The notes below the pieces were generated by a model. It did not search any database and was not told the DNA's origin. It worked only from the letters and a program-made list of their open reading frames with translations. From Lithospermum erythrorhizon (taxonomy: Eukaryota; Streptophyta; Magnoliopsida; Boraginales; Boraginaceae), in contig JADFUC010000517.1 in NCBI GenBank assembly GCA_019722365.1, positions 308,824 through 372,823 of the forward strand: a DNA stretch of 64,000 bases, in the 5' to 3' direction. This document shows positions 1 through 11,261 of the stretch, one piece after another. Within the stretch, counting starts at the first letter, position 1, and each line of letters starts with the position of its first letter. Both the position numbers and the translations under genes were made by a program.

Positions 1-326
1 CTTGTTAAGAATAGCCAGAAGCTGATATGATATCTAGCACATGGGGTCGGTTGATTATTGTACAACTAAACACGTTTCAATCGACCACACACAACACACA
101 CGCCGATAACGACATTGAACACACGGAGTAGCGCTCAATATACCACACAGCATAGCACCCCACATGCCCAATTAAAATGTGTGAACACATGTTACATGAA
201 GTCATGATTCCGATTTTTGTTATTAATATTCGACATAAGTATTCAATATACTTAATATACTTAATTAATTTAACATTCATTATGGTACTTATTAGCATAA
301 AATTAATCATGATAAAATTATTATTT
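1..326. other. AT-rich flank without a recognisable gene
   Basis: Only short open frames are present and none resembles a known protein. The last five bases (322-326, TATTT) may be the left target-site duplication of the gypsy element that follows; the matching sequence on its far side (5042-5046) is AATTT, one mismatch away. Confidence 0.5.
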
Positions 327-545
327 TGTAATCTATTCGCCCCTGTGTCGGCGCCCGAGGCGAGAGTCATTATAATCCGAACACCGTAATCACCAAACCG
401 ACGGACGACTCCGCCTTAAAACTACTGCTTCCTTCAAAAATCGATTACATATGATATTTCCAAAATAATCACGCTTAAAAATTTACAATCCATCGTGATA
501 TCTAACCAACCAACTCCATATATACACAACATATCCCAAATAAAG
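327..545 (-). repeat. 3' LTR remnant (Tekay family)
   Basis: This segment matches the start (plus-strand sense) of the LTRs at 2437 and 13971: shared words include gagtcattataat, caccaaaccga, aaataatcac, acaatccatc and ccaactccatatata. Similarity stops abruptly near 541, after cccaaata, where protease-side internal sequence begins. It is therefore the last ~215 bp of an LTR joined to pol by deletion. Confidence 0.7.
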
Positions 546-639
546 GTTCTAGTCTACTCCAACTCGCTGTGAGCCATTCTATCCTCGTAATCTCTACTTC
601 TTTCCTCGTCAAGCGGTAAACACGCACTCCCCAGAAAAA

Positions 640-2235
640 AACACCAACCTACTCAAATAATTAGACATCCCCTAATCTACTCTTCTCTCTCCAAATCGAC
701 CGCATACCCAAAAACTAACATAACCTCGCCATCATCAATTCCTAGCCCCAAGTGTCAAGTAATATCCGACTCCGCAAAATCTTCCTATCTCCCACAACAA
801 AGGTTCTAGCTCCACCCGGCCCACAAAAGTAACATCTTTATGGCTATCGATCAATCCTAGTGTGATGTTTCCCCAACCAACGGCTACTCAAAGATAAGAT
901 CAAACCTATCACCAAACGGAGGTAGGTCTACCACTCAACAACGGGTCGCTCACATTCAAGGGCAATCCCTATATATAAATGTCTAACCTCAATTGACCTC
1001 CCAACTGGAAACGTAATAAAAGTGGAACAAGCGTAGACTCTCTACATACGTAGAGCAGAATGCTTCCACAAAACTCCGAAATTAATTGGAGTGTAGCACC
1101 AGTATAAAAGTATTCCCACCCACATAATCACATTTAAAGTAAAGTACCCGCCGAACTCGAGGGTCACGCACTCGGGCCGGGTCACGGCATTAATCCGGCC
1201 CCGTCCGGCCCCACCCCCGGCCTGGTACCTCCCTTGAGAGCCTCCAACTCCTCGGCCCTGGTCTCCACGGTTTCCAACAAGTCCAACTCTGGTCCCCTGA
1301 TAACCGCCTCTGGCAGGCTGAACTGGTGCAAAAGTTCCAAAGATTCCCATCCTCGAAAAATCAAGCAACCGCCAGCGCCTGCCGCCGGGCAAATTTATAA
1401 CATAATATCACCCTCTCCCTGCATCCGCTTCGTGCCCAACCGGGCCACATCGGAAACAAATGGATTACCCTTCCAACCCCCCGAAGCCCACTCAAAGCCA
1501 CTGGATCTCGCAGTACTCCCCGTGCGTAAGGAGCTCAGAATAGCTTGGGCGAATCGCCGACACACTAAAGTAACTCGTCTGTGACTACTACCGGGTCCGT
1601 TGCCCTCCGAACTCTAGAATCAGAGCAGGCCTGATTTGCATCGAAAGCCTCGGGGTCGACCTCTTTTTCGATCCACTCGCCCGCTCAGCCTAACTCCATT
1701 TCCATCTTTAAGGCCGCATTCTTCACAAAGACGGAAACTCGCCGAAGTCGTCAAGGATATCTCGTGACGCACTCAACCCATCCCCGAACCTTGTGATCTT
1801 CTTTGCCTCTACCGATAGGCATCGTGAAGTAGTCCGCACATCTCGGGCCGAACTGCTTTCTCATACTCCTCACCGCACTGGCCCCGAGTCGTTGAAATAA
1901 GCTCCTCTCCAAAGCCGCCACATGCTGGGTCTCAAAGCACAGCATCTCTCCCGAAGAGCCTCAACAAACCGCCCCTCGGACACATAGATCTCCCTCTCAC
2001 GCCGTGGACGACTCGGTTCTCCCACCACTGCGGGGACCCTCGTCGATAAGTCGCAAACTTCACTCATCTCACCCACAATTCTTATAGGCTCAAAATGGAC
2101 TTCATATCCTCGGATGAACTCCCTAATAATGCCTGGGCGAACCTCCCGAAAACTTCGAGGATCCTCTCTTCTAAACCGGTCAAACAACTTGCTCGAATTC
2201 GACTGGGCCGCCGGCCACCCGAGCATTCACATTCT
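640..2235 (-). pseudogene. Broken gag-protease region of Tekay-like element
   Basis: Minus-strand translation across several frames shows gag pieces from about 2230 to 1640 (for example KLFDRFRREDP and LCFETQHVAALERS). A CCHC zinc-knuckle relic follows at about 1421-1460 (CFRCGPVGHEAD, final Cys shifted out of frame), then a Gly/Arg-rich linker, then RINAVTR near 1190-1210, typical of the gag-protease junction of this lineage. A protease relic with GKHHTRID and VGPGGARTFVVGDRK-like pieces lies at about 640-1030. The same protease words occur in the element at 52517 (GKHHAAIDCHRKE), showing one family. Gag packages the RNA and the protease cleaves the polyprotein; neither is functional here because frameshifts and stops occur throughout. 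Domain limits are approximate. Confidence 0.65.
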
Positions 2236-2436
2236 CCCTACGAGGTGTACATTAAACCCGGCCGTAAGAATGCACTCTGCATCTCGCTGGTCCACGCTGC
2301 ACTTATCAACAGCCTATACCTACCACCGGCCTCCTCCGACTTTTACAAAAAGACACCACTACAACGACTCATGAAACAAGTCGACACACAATCACAATGT
2401 GTATAACCCAAGCACCGAACCTTTCCATTACCAAAA

Positions 2437-5041
2437 TTAACGACCGCCTGTGATCGTCAGCCTGAAAGCCGGCAGTCATTATAACTGAACACGTAATCAC
2501 CAAACCGATGGACGACTCATTTAAAACTACTGCTTTCCTTCAAAAATAAGATTACATATAAATATTTCCAAAATAATCACAGCTTTAAAAAACTTTACAA
2601 TCCATCAGGTGATATCTAACCAACCAACTCCATATATATACACATCTCCCAAATAACCAGTAATGCCGGCAAGGCTACAAAAGAGTAAGTACTCGCATTC
2701 TAGAATACAAAATGACAATCACGACAAGGCTAAAGTTTAAAAATATGTACAACAATCAAAACAGTTGAAGACACAACAAAATCAGACTGTGAGGATCCTC
2801 AGCCACCCGGCCGCCACCTAGCCACTGAACAATCCTCCAACAAACTGCTCAACCAAATTGCCTCACAACCCGCACAAATGAATGCTACCAAAAACGAAAA
2901 GGGGTGTAAGCCGCGAAGCTTAGTGAAACTTAACACCGGGTGAAACTTAAAACCATACGCCACGCCTATTAATAAACAAATTAACATAGGAGTCAATGCT
3001 GCATATATAGATATATAACCCAGACTACCTAACATGCCATATTTATACTTACAAAGAAAATTTCATACATTACATTGGGCATAACATAGAATATAGGTCC
3101 TAATAATGAATACAACTCCACTCGAATAAAAAATCACGCCAAACCACAAGGAAATTACAATCACAGAGACCCAACAAAACTATATTCTAGTCATCAATCA
3201 CTCATCAACTAGATACCATCCGGATTCTAATCCCTGATGCACATAAGCTCAACCCGTCAATCTACAACGCTCTTATACCGAAGTATAAAGCTGATAAACA
3301 ACGCTCTTATACCGAAGTATAAAGCTGATAAACAACGCTCTTATACCGAAGTAGATAAAGTCGATACACAACGCCTTATACCGACGTATATGTTCGATAC
3401 ACAACGCCTATACCGACATATAAAGTCGATACACAACGCCTTATACCGACGTATAAAGTCGATATTAATAACGCCTATACCGACGTATAAGACACACAAC
3501 GCTCTTAAAGAGCTACCTAACCCATAACCATCCCAATTATGTGGTCATATCCTAATACTCAAGTCACCTCACATACATAACTCTAACCATCACCTTTCAA
3601 TAACCACCACTACTCCCAAACAATATCCAAGCAATACGCCTAAAACATCTCACAATCATAAGTCAAACACACCGCCGACAAGGCCACGCACTACATAAGT
3701 GCCGATAAGGCCACAGAATACAACAAAGGCCGATAAGGCCACAGGAATCGAAATATAAGTCGGGAGTTCAAGCTATTACTTACCTCAAGCAATCTTCAAC
3801 GCCATTAATATAATCACATAATCATATCATGGCTCACACAAAATGAATCACACATAATAATACAACAATTACATGTATATCATTCTCACATAATCGCATT
3901 CACAATAACACGCTCACACAATTTAAAAGTGGGGGGGCACGCAAAGAATACCCGAGATAAGTACTCACCTCTTACTACACAAAAGTCCTCGTGAAGGACG
4001 CGATCGTTTAACGCGCCTCTTCCCGCGGTCAAGGCCTAATAACACCTTAAAGTATAATGTGAACTAATACCAAAGAATTACAGTTTCTAGAATAAACATT
4101 ACCAACTCTAATCGAATGATTTCTAAACTGTCTAACATGACTCGGTAAACTATCGAATTATAATCCCTCGACACAACCAAACCGATCCCCCCGCTAAAAT
4201 TCCCATCTTATCACTTTATCATTATAAATCAACTTATATGTCATTCTAGTTAATCACAGTCCCTAATTAACAATCTATACTCCAAAATATCAATTATATC
4301 TCACCTGAAAATATTACTTTTTCAACCTTTTGCCCCTTTAATCAATTTTAAATCACCGATTTAACATCACAACAACTACACAAGTGTCCCAATTAAACTC
4401 CCTACACATTTAAAGTCTTATAAAAATATCACCCCCAAAAGTCAACCGAAACTCCTAGAAAAGTCAACTCTCACCTATAACATCCTCAAACGACCTTCTA
4501 AATCATCAATTCATCACTTATATACATCATGTAACCCATAACAAACTAAGATCCATCATAAAATTGAATTATGTAAAGTCAACCCTCAAAAATCAACCAA
4601 AAATGCTATCTTCTTTACCTCAAAATCGTGAGGCAAAGACGTTGGGAATCCTACACCGACTCGAGGACTTTTGGCGCGATAAAGTTGATTAAATGGAAGA
4701 AAAATTTCTTTTGAAGCTTCAGCGAGGGGTCTCGCCATGTAAGAAGAAAAGAAGATATTTTGTTTTTGGTTTTATAAGAATGATGACGGAAGACTTAACA
4801 CTTAAGTCTTGAAATTTGCATAGGAGTTCGTGTCTCTAAATCACGCCGGTTCCAGCTTATCGGAATCCACTTGTAACGATCTAACTTAACTCAACCCTCG
4901 GTTACTACTAATACTAAATTATAAATGCACTGCCCAAATAATCATAAAATAATATTATTTATCAAATTATTTATACTATCATCGGTCCCAATCGCCAATC
5001 GAAAATTAAATTTTTTTTTTCAACGTAGCGGGTTGGTTACA
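2437..5041 (-). repeat. 5' LTR of Tekay-like element (~2.6 kb)
   Basis: On the minus strand the LTR begins TGTAACCAACCC at 5041 and ends near 2437 with GGTCGTTA. It is colinear with 13971-16205 on the same strand and with 61711-64000 on the opposite strand; landmarks include the tandem array at 3246-3505, the block gaatcgaaatataagtcggg near 3747 and the block with caaggctaaagttt near 2725. Long LTRs (over 2 kb) that start TGTAA and end TTACA are common in plant chromoviruses. The LTR should contain the promoter and polyadenylation signal of the element; I could not place either reliably. Confidence 0.8.
3246..3505 (-). repeat. LTR-internal tandem array, ~34-bp unit, ~8 copies
   Basis: The word acgc recurs at about 3268, 3302, 3336, 3370, 3403, 3435, 3470 and 3497, a period near 34 bp. 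Each unit carries a small hairpin sequence, TTATAC-CGAA/CGAC-GTATAA, surrounded by variable bases such as gctgataaacaacgc or gtcgatacacaacgc. Related hairpin-bearing units occur at the same LTR position at 14800-15000 and 63200-63430. It belongs to the retrotransposon LTR and is not a CRISPR array. Confidence 0.85.
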
Positions 5042-6413
5042 AATTTAATAATAACATAATAACAATAAGTTTTACATAATTAACAAAATATTCTCGACAT
5101 ATATATTTATAACCACTTTCAAATTTTTAAGATATTCAGGATGAAAAATTTGTACATTTTGTGAAGATTTCACCATATTTATAATCAATTTCATATCTAT
5201 AACCATAATTATATTTTATTCTTATTTTTTGAAAAATTAGTGTTTATTATCTTCATTTTGTGAAAAAGTAACATTACCTTTGAGGTTATGCCATCCTTTT
5301 AATGTTAATCTCAATGGTATGTTTATCTTTCATCTTAATATGTTAAAGTTAATGTTTTAATTTTTAATGCGTTTCTTTCGTATTAATGATGTTAAAAATT
5401 AATTTTATCATCAGTAAATTCATTTTATATATTAAACTTGTTGTTTAAATGTTTCAAATGTCAAGAATATTATAAATAATATTAAATTCATTTATTTATT
5501 TATTTTTTTGTTAATTTTATTATGATTAATTTTTGTGTTGATATATACCATGTATTGTTAAAATTAATTAAGTAAAGTTATTATATTGAATATATATGTC
5601 AAATATTATTATAAAAAATAGGAATAACCACGTGGAACGTGTGTTCGATATCTGCTTGACGTGCATAATATGTGCTCGTTTGGTATAACGAGCACATGCC
5701 AATCGTGTTCAAATATTATCGAGCCAAATCCTCCATTGTGTTTCCAATTTATATTAATTATTAGCAATGTTAAGAATTTTAAATTTTGATCTTAATTTTA
5801 TGAAATTTAGAATTATTTAATGTTTATCTTTAAATGCCAATAATAAGCCAAGAGTTAAATCTTTCATGTTAATGATGTTAAAATTTAATTTTATCATGTT
5901 AATAATGAAAAATGTATTTATGTAGTATCGTAACCAAACTTATTATTTACATCTTTAGAATGTCAAGAATATTGTGTTAATAATTTTAAACTTATTGTTA
6001 TTTTTTTTTTGTTAATGTTTATCTTGATTTATTTTATGTAATATGTAGCACAATGAATGTTAAATTAATTAAGTAAATTAATTATGTTGAAGACTCATGT
6101 CAAATATTAATGTAAAAAAATCAGGTTCCAACTCGTGGGACATGTGTTCAAATACATATTAGAGTAAATAGTGTGACTCATTTAATGCCGAGAGCACATA
6201 TGGCGTTCAAAAATATTGCTCCGAGCCCGTGCTCCGTGGGGTCGGTAATTGATGATTTTGAGTTTATTCAATAGCATTGCCGTCGTTGTCATGCACGTAG
6301 TGCGTCGGTCGTTAATCTTTTATTTGCATTTACGTAATGCTTTCGGTAAGTATATGCACCCATTTAGTGTATATGCACGAATTTTTTGCCTTGAAATATA
6401 CCCGTTTAGTATA
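5042..6413. repeat. AT-rich segment with two copies of a ~500-bp tandem unit
   Basis: Two diverged copies follow each other, roughly 5255-5760 and 5760-6240. Matching landmarks are atgtcaagaatatt at about 5458 and 5957, ttaattaagtaaa at about 5565 and 6067, and gtggaacgtgtgttc versus gtgggacatgtgttc at about 5631 and 6132, giving a period near 500 bp. No coding potential is visible. It may be a fragment of satellite DNA or a dimer inside an unknown element. Confidence 0.65.
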
Positions 6414-6418
6414 TATTT

Positions 6419-7161
6419 TGTTAGAAAAGTTGTGTAATAAAGTAATTTGGTACTACAAAAGAATGAAAATTTGAAGTCTACAAAGCGAAATCGGCCCCTA
6501 TATTGATCTGGGAAGTTTTTGATCGGCTCATGATCGGCCCCTCAGGGGGAGCAGTGAGCAATTAAGCTGAAATGTTACTCGGTTTTATGCGTTTTGAATA
6601 TGTGAAAGTTATTATATACTAAATAAATAATTTGGTGCCTGAAAAGAATCGAAAAAGAAATTTGGAGTCCTAAAAGGCAATCGGCCCTATGATATTCGGT
6701 CACAGAGTTTTGATCGGCTCCTTGTCGGCCCTCGAAGGGCGATTGAGAAACGATGAAAACTGAAATGTTATCGGTTTTTGTCCGTTTTGAATATGTAGAG
6801 AAATTGAATTTGCCATAAGGTGCATGTATGTGGGTGAGATATTATGGCGACACCTCGCGTTGCTCGAAATGGGAAGTTTTGTGCTATAAGATTGAGAGTT
6901 TGGTGGTTGTTCTAGACTTGAAAATCGAAAACCTCCATTTTAATCTCACAAACTCATACAAATTAATCTTCACTTCGGAAATATAACATCTTTAGCCTTG
7001 TCTTATTCACTAATACAACCTTTGTATATAGATAATGTATTGTATTTGAAAAAGTATTTATTTGTAATTCAAGATTTGTAATTCTTAATTTAATTTAGAG
7101 GTTCTATATTGTTGTAAATCTTGTATTAGTTTTTTAGTGAAATATATTATTATTTCCTTCA
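6419..7161 (+). repeat. 5' LTR of copia element, with internal duplication
   Basis: 743 bp against 576 bp for the partner LTR. The difference is mainly a tandem duplication of about 185 bp in U3: one copy starts near 6430 and the next near 6615. Both contain gaagtc/ggagtc, aatcggccc, ttttgatcggctc, gctgaaatgtta/actgaaatgttatc and cgttttgaatatgt. The 3' LTR has a single copy. The conserved right half includes gtgctataagattgagagtttggt in both LTRs. Confidence 0.85.
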
Positions 7162-7183
7162 ATCTAAGCTCTATGCTTTCTTC

Positions 7184-7920
7184 ATGGATGAGATGATGAA
7201 GAGATTTTTGGCAATGACGGAGTCTAACGTGTTCAATAATGAAGACAAGTTCGATGGTTCCAACTATTTGAGATGGCAAGATCGGATGAAGTAGCTTTTG
7301 ACATCTTTGAATGTGTTCTACATTCTCTCAGATGATCTTCCACCAATTCCTCCACAAACAACAACTAATGCAAGTGCGACGAAATAGAGAGGTGGAGACT
7401 TACCCAAAGGAGAAAGAAGGGAAGCGAATGAGGCGTTGTGTAGAGGATACATTCTTACTTGACTCTTGCTCAAAAATTGTATGATATCTATTAAACTACT
7501 TACTACATAAAAGAGGTATGGAGTTACTTTAAATGAAAGTACAAGCATGTTAGATTATTCTTGATAGATTATTTAGTTATTGATATTATTTTGAGTTAAG
7601 TTTGATAAGAAAAACTTGATGTGTTAGACGAGAGTTAGAGACTTGAAAATTCTTACTTTTAAATTTTAAAACAATTGAGGTGTAGTAATTATTCGGGCTA
7701 TCTGATTGGAGCAATTCCTGCTAAATTCCCAACCTCTTGGAAGGGATATAGAAAGAAGATGTTTCATTCTAAGAAAGTCTTCTCTTATGATGACTTCACT
7801 AGTAGTCTACAAATTGAGTGTGAAAATCGCTCAAGAGATGTAGAGACCTATAACTTGGTTAGTAAAGTTCATCATGTTTCTCTTGGAGAGTCGAACTCTG
7901 GAAACACTACAAAATTCTAG
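7184..7920 (+). pseudogene. copia gag remnant
   Basis: Translation in shifting frames gives KFDGSNYLRWQDRMK near 7250-7290 (the N-terminal gag motif of copia elements) and IPAKFPTSWKGYRKKMFHSKK near 7705-7775 followed by FTSSLQIECENRS near 7794-7835, matching the usual gag block in which a Leu-Pro-x-Ser-Trp-Lys segment precedes a Leu-x-x-Glu/Cys-Glu helix. Gag would form the virus-like particle. Stops occur soon after the DRMK motif and repeatedly between 7380 and 7680, so no functional protein is made. Confidence 0.75.
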
Positions 7921-8659
7921 GCTACTAATGCTAAGAAGAGAAATATGTTCAAAGTGAACAACAAATCTTTTGAAATTGCTAAGAAGGACCGTATTTGTTT
8001 CCCGTTGTAGGAAAACACAGGCGATACGTAAGAAAATCACAGTTATAACGTGTCATTGGAAATGAAGGTGTGAATCCAAGTAATGTAGCCTTGACATAGT
8101 GAAAAGAGCCGATATAAGCAAAGAGACTATTTAGCGAACAATGATGGAAGCGGAGTCTTGGGAGAAGGCAGTGTGGACTTGAAGTCCGTCTCTGCAGAAA
8201 GAAGTGGTCTCTGTTATGTTTATGTATATACATTATCTTAGGAACAATTTAATTTCGATGAAATTTATTATTTTGTAAGACCGTCTTTAAGTAATTTAGG
8301 ATGTTCCCAAATCTTCGAATTTGTATAAATGAATTATACATTGTTTATTGGGTGTGTTTATCTTTATGACATGTTAGATTAGGATATGTTAATCATGTTT
8401 GTATTAATCTTACTTGATTTATGATGTTAGGATATTAATGGTTGTTTGAATTTTATGTTTAAACATGATCATATAAAAGGTCAAGGCTCAATAGATGGTA
8501 ATGAAATTTATTAAAAGCAAAATGTCTAAAAAGTCATATAAGAAAAGTTGAAAGAAGCACGTAACTTTTTGGAATAGGTTCATGAAGTAATTTGTGAATC
8601 AGATAGAAATCTTACTAGAGATAGTAAATGCAATGTTGCTAAAACTTCGGATTTAGCAA

Positions 8660-10035
8660 ATGATTTGTGGGTAAGCTCTTGATAGCTTATTACGAGAATA
8701 CCTTCTAAGAAGTTTAAGACTTCACCATATGAATTATGGAATGAAAGAAAACCCAACATTGATTATTTCAAAGTATGGCGGTGCATTTCATACTACAAGA
8801 TTCTAGATTCCAACAAAAAGCTTGGTCCTAGAGGGATAAAAAGCGGTTTGTAAGTGTAACACAAATTCAAAGGCTTATAGACTATTGAGCTTAGGGAATA
8901 ACAAAATTATTGAGTACATTCAAGTTGATTTGTTTGAAACAAGTTCGTTATGACCACATCATTTGAGTGGAAATGATGTAAGCGAAATCAAGCGAAAGAA
9001 TGGAAATGTGGGGGTAAAAGAGAAGCAGAAAGAAATCGTTGACTCAGTGAGCTAGACATAGTCAAAGTGGTAGAAAAACACTTGAGTTCATATTTGTTCT
9101 TAAATGCATTGTCAAATGAATGTGTAGTTGAGTGAGGAAGTCTATATGGAGCAACTGAGGGCTTACATATTTCGAATTAATGAAGTAAGTTTTAAACTTG
9201 TGAGGTCACTTGTATGGTGCCAAAACGAGGGCTCGAGTAATATTACCGAAAGAGATTTGATAATGTAGTGACCCATGTGGTTTTGAAACACAATAGTCTT
9301 ATGTATTATTACAAAGCTAAAAGTGAATGTGGGTGAAGTCATTTGCCCCAAATTAGACTACGCTAAAATGATAGGAAGTGTGTATGCAACATATTGCGCT
9401 AGATTGGATATATCATATATAGTAGACAAGTTGTTAAAAGGTACACTAGTTGTCCAAGTGAAGAAAATTGGAAGGCTATAGAAGAGTACTTGGATTCTTT
9501 CGAAAACAAGTGACTATAGTCTAATGTATAGTGACTTACTTGATATTAGAAGGATGTCTTGTCATGAGTTAGTTAACTCTAAGCGATGATGGTAAGCTAC
9601 CAGGGGAGGATATTTATAATAATAGATGATAGTGCGAATAGTTGGGGGACTTCTAAGAAGCAAACTTGCATAGCACATTCTACTATGGAGTCGAGTTTAT
9701 AGCTCTTTTGTATGCGACATGCAAAAGAGGAAGCGAGAATGAATTTAAAGGAAATTCCTATGTGAATATGAGTTGTGGTCACAGGCGATAATAGCCATTT
9801 CTTTTGCATTGTGATAGTAGTCTTTGCGTTGCCCTCAACTTATAGTGATGTCTATAATGGAAAGTCTAGACATATAAGCATAAGAGACATACTTATGTAG
9901 AGAGATGATATGAATGGGGTGACCACCTTAACTTTTTAAAGTCGGATAGAATTTTGAGACCCATTAACGATCGCTACTCTCGAAGAGCTAGTGAAAGAAT
10001 ATGTAATGGTAGGTCTAAAGAATGAATTAGCACCG
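8660..10035 (+). pseudogene. copia integrase-end, RT-end and RNase H remnants
   Basis: Near 8690-8840 the translation gives RIPSKKFKTSPYELWNERKPNIDYFKVW-type sequence in pieces, the GKGY/C-terminal part of copia integrase, then KKLGPRGIKS. Near 9350-9545 it gives LDYAKMIGS, RLDISYIV and SDYSLMYSDLLDI, the end of the RT. Near 9600-9760 it gives GGYI, EANLHSTFYYGVEFIAL and related RNase H pieces, and near 9880-9990 the HKRHTYVE...LNFLKSDRILRP stretch that precedes the polypurine tract. Every piece is separated by stops or shifts. I do not assign a lineage with confidence. Confidence 0.7.
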
Positions 10036-10582
10036 GTGATGGAAATCAATTCTGTCTAGAAAATTGATTCTAAATAAAATTCAATGGAGTAACTTGACAA
10101 GTCACTAGTTATGTGCTGTGAGCTTAACTTTTTGCCATTAAATTTGAGCAGCGATTCACATTGTAATTAAGGATGATCTATGATCTTAATGGGTATCTAG
10201 TTTGAAAAAGTAATGGTTCATCAGCGTTATCGATGAATGCATCAAAATGCTTGGGATGAGTTGACTCCTTTATGGCAATAGAAGTGGAAAACCGATTAGT
10301 AAGAAGTGCTCACAGCTATATAAATGTTTACTAACTTGTGAGTGTGCATAGGGCCTTTAACAGTGCATGCAAAAGATTGTTTGATAAAGAATATAATGAG
10401 TATTAAGTGTGTGATTTTTCCGTCTTCAGCATTTATGAGTCGAATGTCCGACTCTCTAAGATGCATTCTACTTCGTTAAAGATTTGAAATGTTTAAACTA
10501 TGTATGGGTACAATGTCATTACATCCCATTCTTATACTTTATACATCATGAGGAAGATCATATTACACAACTTGTGGGGGAT

Positions 10583-11158
10583 TGTTAGAAAAATTGTATA
10601 ATAAGTATGAGTTGAGGCCTGAAAAGAATGAAAGGAATTTAGATGCGAAAATGCGAACTAAAATTTCTGATGACTGGGAGGCCGATCAACTTTCTATTTC
10701 AAGGAGGTGAGATTAGGGCTGAAATGTTATCAATTTTATGCGTTTTGATATGTGAAGAATGGATTGACATACCTTTTGATGGATAACTCATATGGATTTC
10801 TAGTAGGCAATGATGGCAACCAATAGCGTATATTCGTATGTGGATGAATATTATCATGACACCTCACATTTATCAAGTGGAAAAGTTTTGTGCTATAAGA
10901 TTGAGAGTTTGGTGGTTATTCTAGACTTGGAAAAATCTAAAACCTCCGTTTTGTTTTACTCTCTCTATTCATCTGAGTGTCTTGCTTTGAAATATATCTT
11001 AGCGTATGTATCGCGTCTGGCTGTATATAGGCAAGTATTGTATTTAGGAAAGTATTCATTTGTGATTCAAAGCTTGTAATTCTTAATTTAATTTAGAGTT
11101 CTATATTGTTGTAAATCTTGTAGTATTTGTTTAGTAAAATATAATATTATTTCCTTCA
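10583..11158 (+). repeat. 3' LTR of copia element
   Basis: 576 bp, starting TGTTAGAAAAATTG directly after the polypurine tract cttgtgggggat and ending TTCCTTCA. The right half is nearly identical to the 5' LTR over gttttgtgctataagattga and ttcttaatttaatttagag. The two LTRs also differ by many small indels and by the U3 duplication carried only by the 5' copy. Confidence 0.9.
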
Positions 11159-11261
11159 TATTTACCAGCATACATGTAGAAGTTTAAATCTGATAACTAC
11201 AGATATTGTCTAAACGTAATAATGTATATTATGAGCTAGAATTACTATATCAAATATTATT

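Larger units (their letters stand above)
327..5041 (-). mobile_element. Truncated Tekay-like Ty3/gypsy retrotransposon
   Basis: Read on the minus strand, the order is 5' LTR (5041 to about 2437), gag with a zinc knuckle, the protease and perhaps the start of reverse transcriptase, then the terminal ~215 bp of a 3' LTR (545 to 327). Most of RT, RNase H, integrase, chromodomain and most of the 3' LTR are missing, as expected for a deletion joining early pol to LTR sequence. The LTR family is identified by similarity to 13971-16205 and to the LTR that follows a chromodomain-bearing pol at 61711, so the Tekay assignment rests on that relative. Five-base flanks are TATTT and AATTT, a probable target duplication with one mismatch. 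Just inside the 5' LTR the minus strand reads TTTTGGTAATGG, a worn remnant of an initiator-Met primer binding site. All coding parts are frameshifted. Confidence 0.75.
6419..11158 (+). mobile_element. Decayed Ty1/copia retrotransposon with perfect TSD
   Basis: A complete but non-functional copia element. The 5' LTR is 6419-7161 and the 3' LTR 10583-11158; both start TGTTAGAAAA and end TTCCTTCA. The 5-bp target duplication TATTT is perfect (6414-6418 and 11159-11163). Behind the 5' LTR the sequence tctaagctctatgc is a worn initiator-Met primer site, and cttgtgggggat before the 3' LTR is the polypurine tract. Internal remnants occur in copia order: gag (about 7184-7920), end of integrase (about 8670-8960), end of RT plus RNase H (about 9340-10030). 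Most of protease, integrase core and RT is missing between 7930 and 9340. All frames carry stops and shifts. Confidence 0.9.

Noticed and set aside
1042..1392. 116-codon Gly/Arg-rich frame as a host protein
   Set aside because: It is the gag linker and gag-protease junction of the minus-strand gypsy element, between the zinc knuckle and the protease.
3246..3505. Regularly spaced repeats resembling a CRISPR array
   Set aside because: Units are adjacent and imperfect with no unique spacers, no cas-like genes occur, and the array lies at a fixed place within a plant retrotransposon LTR.
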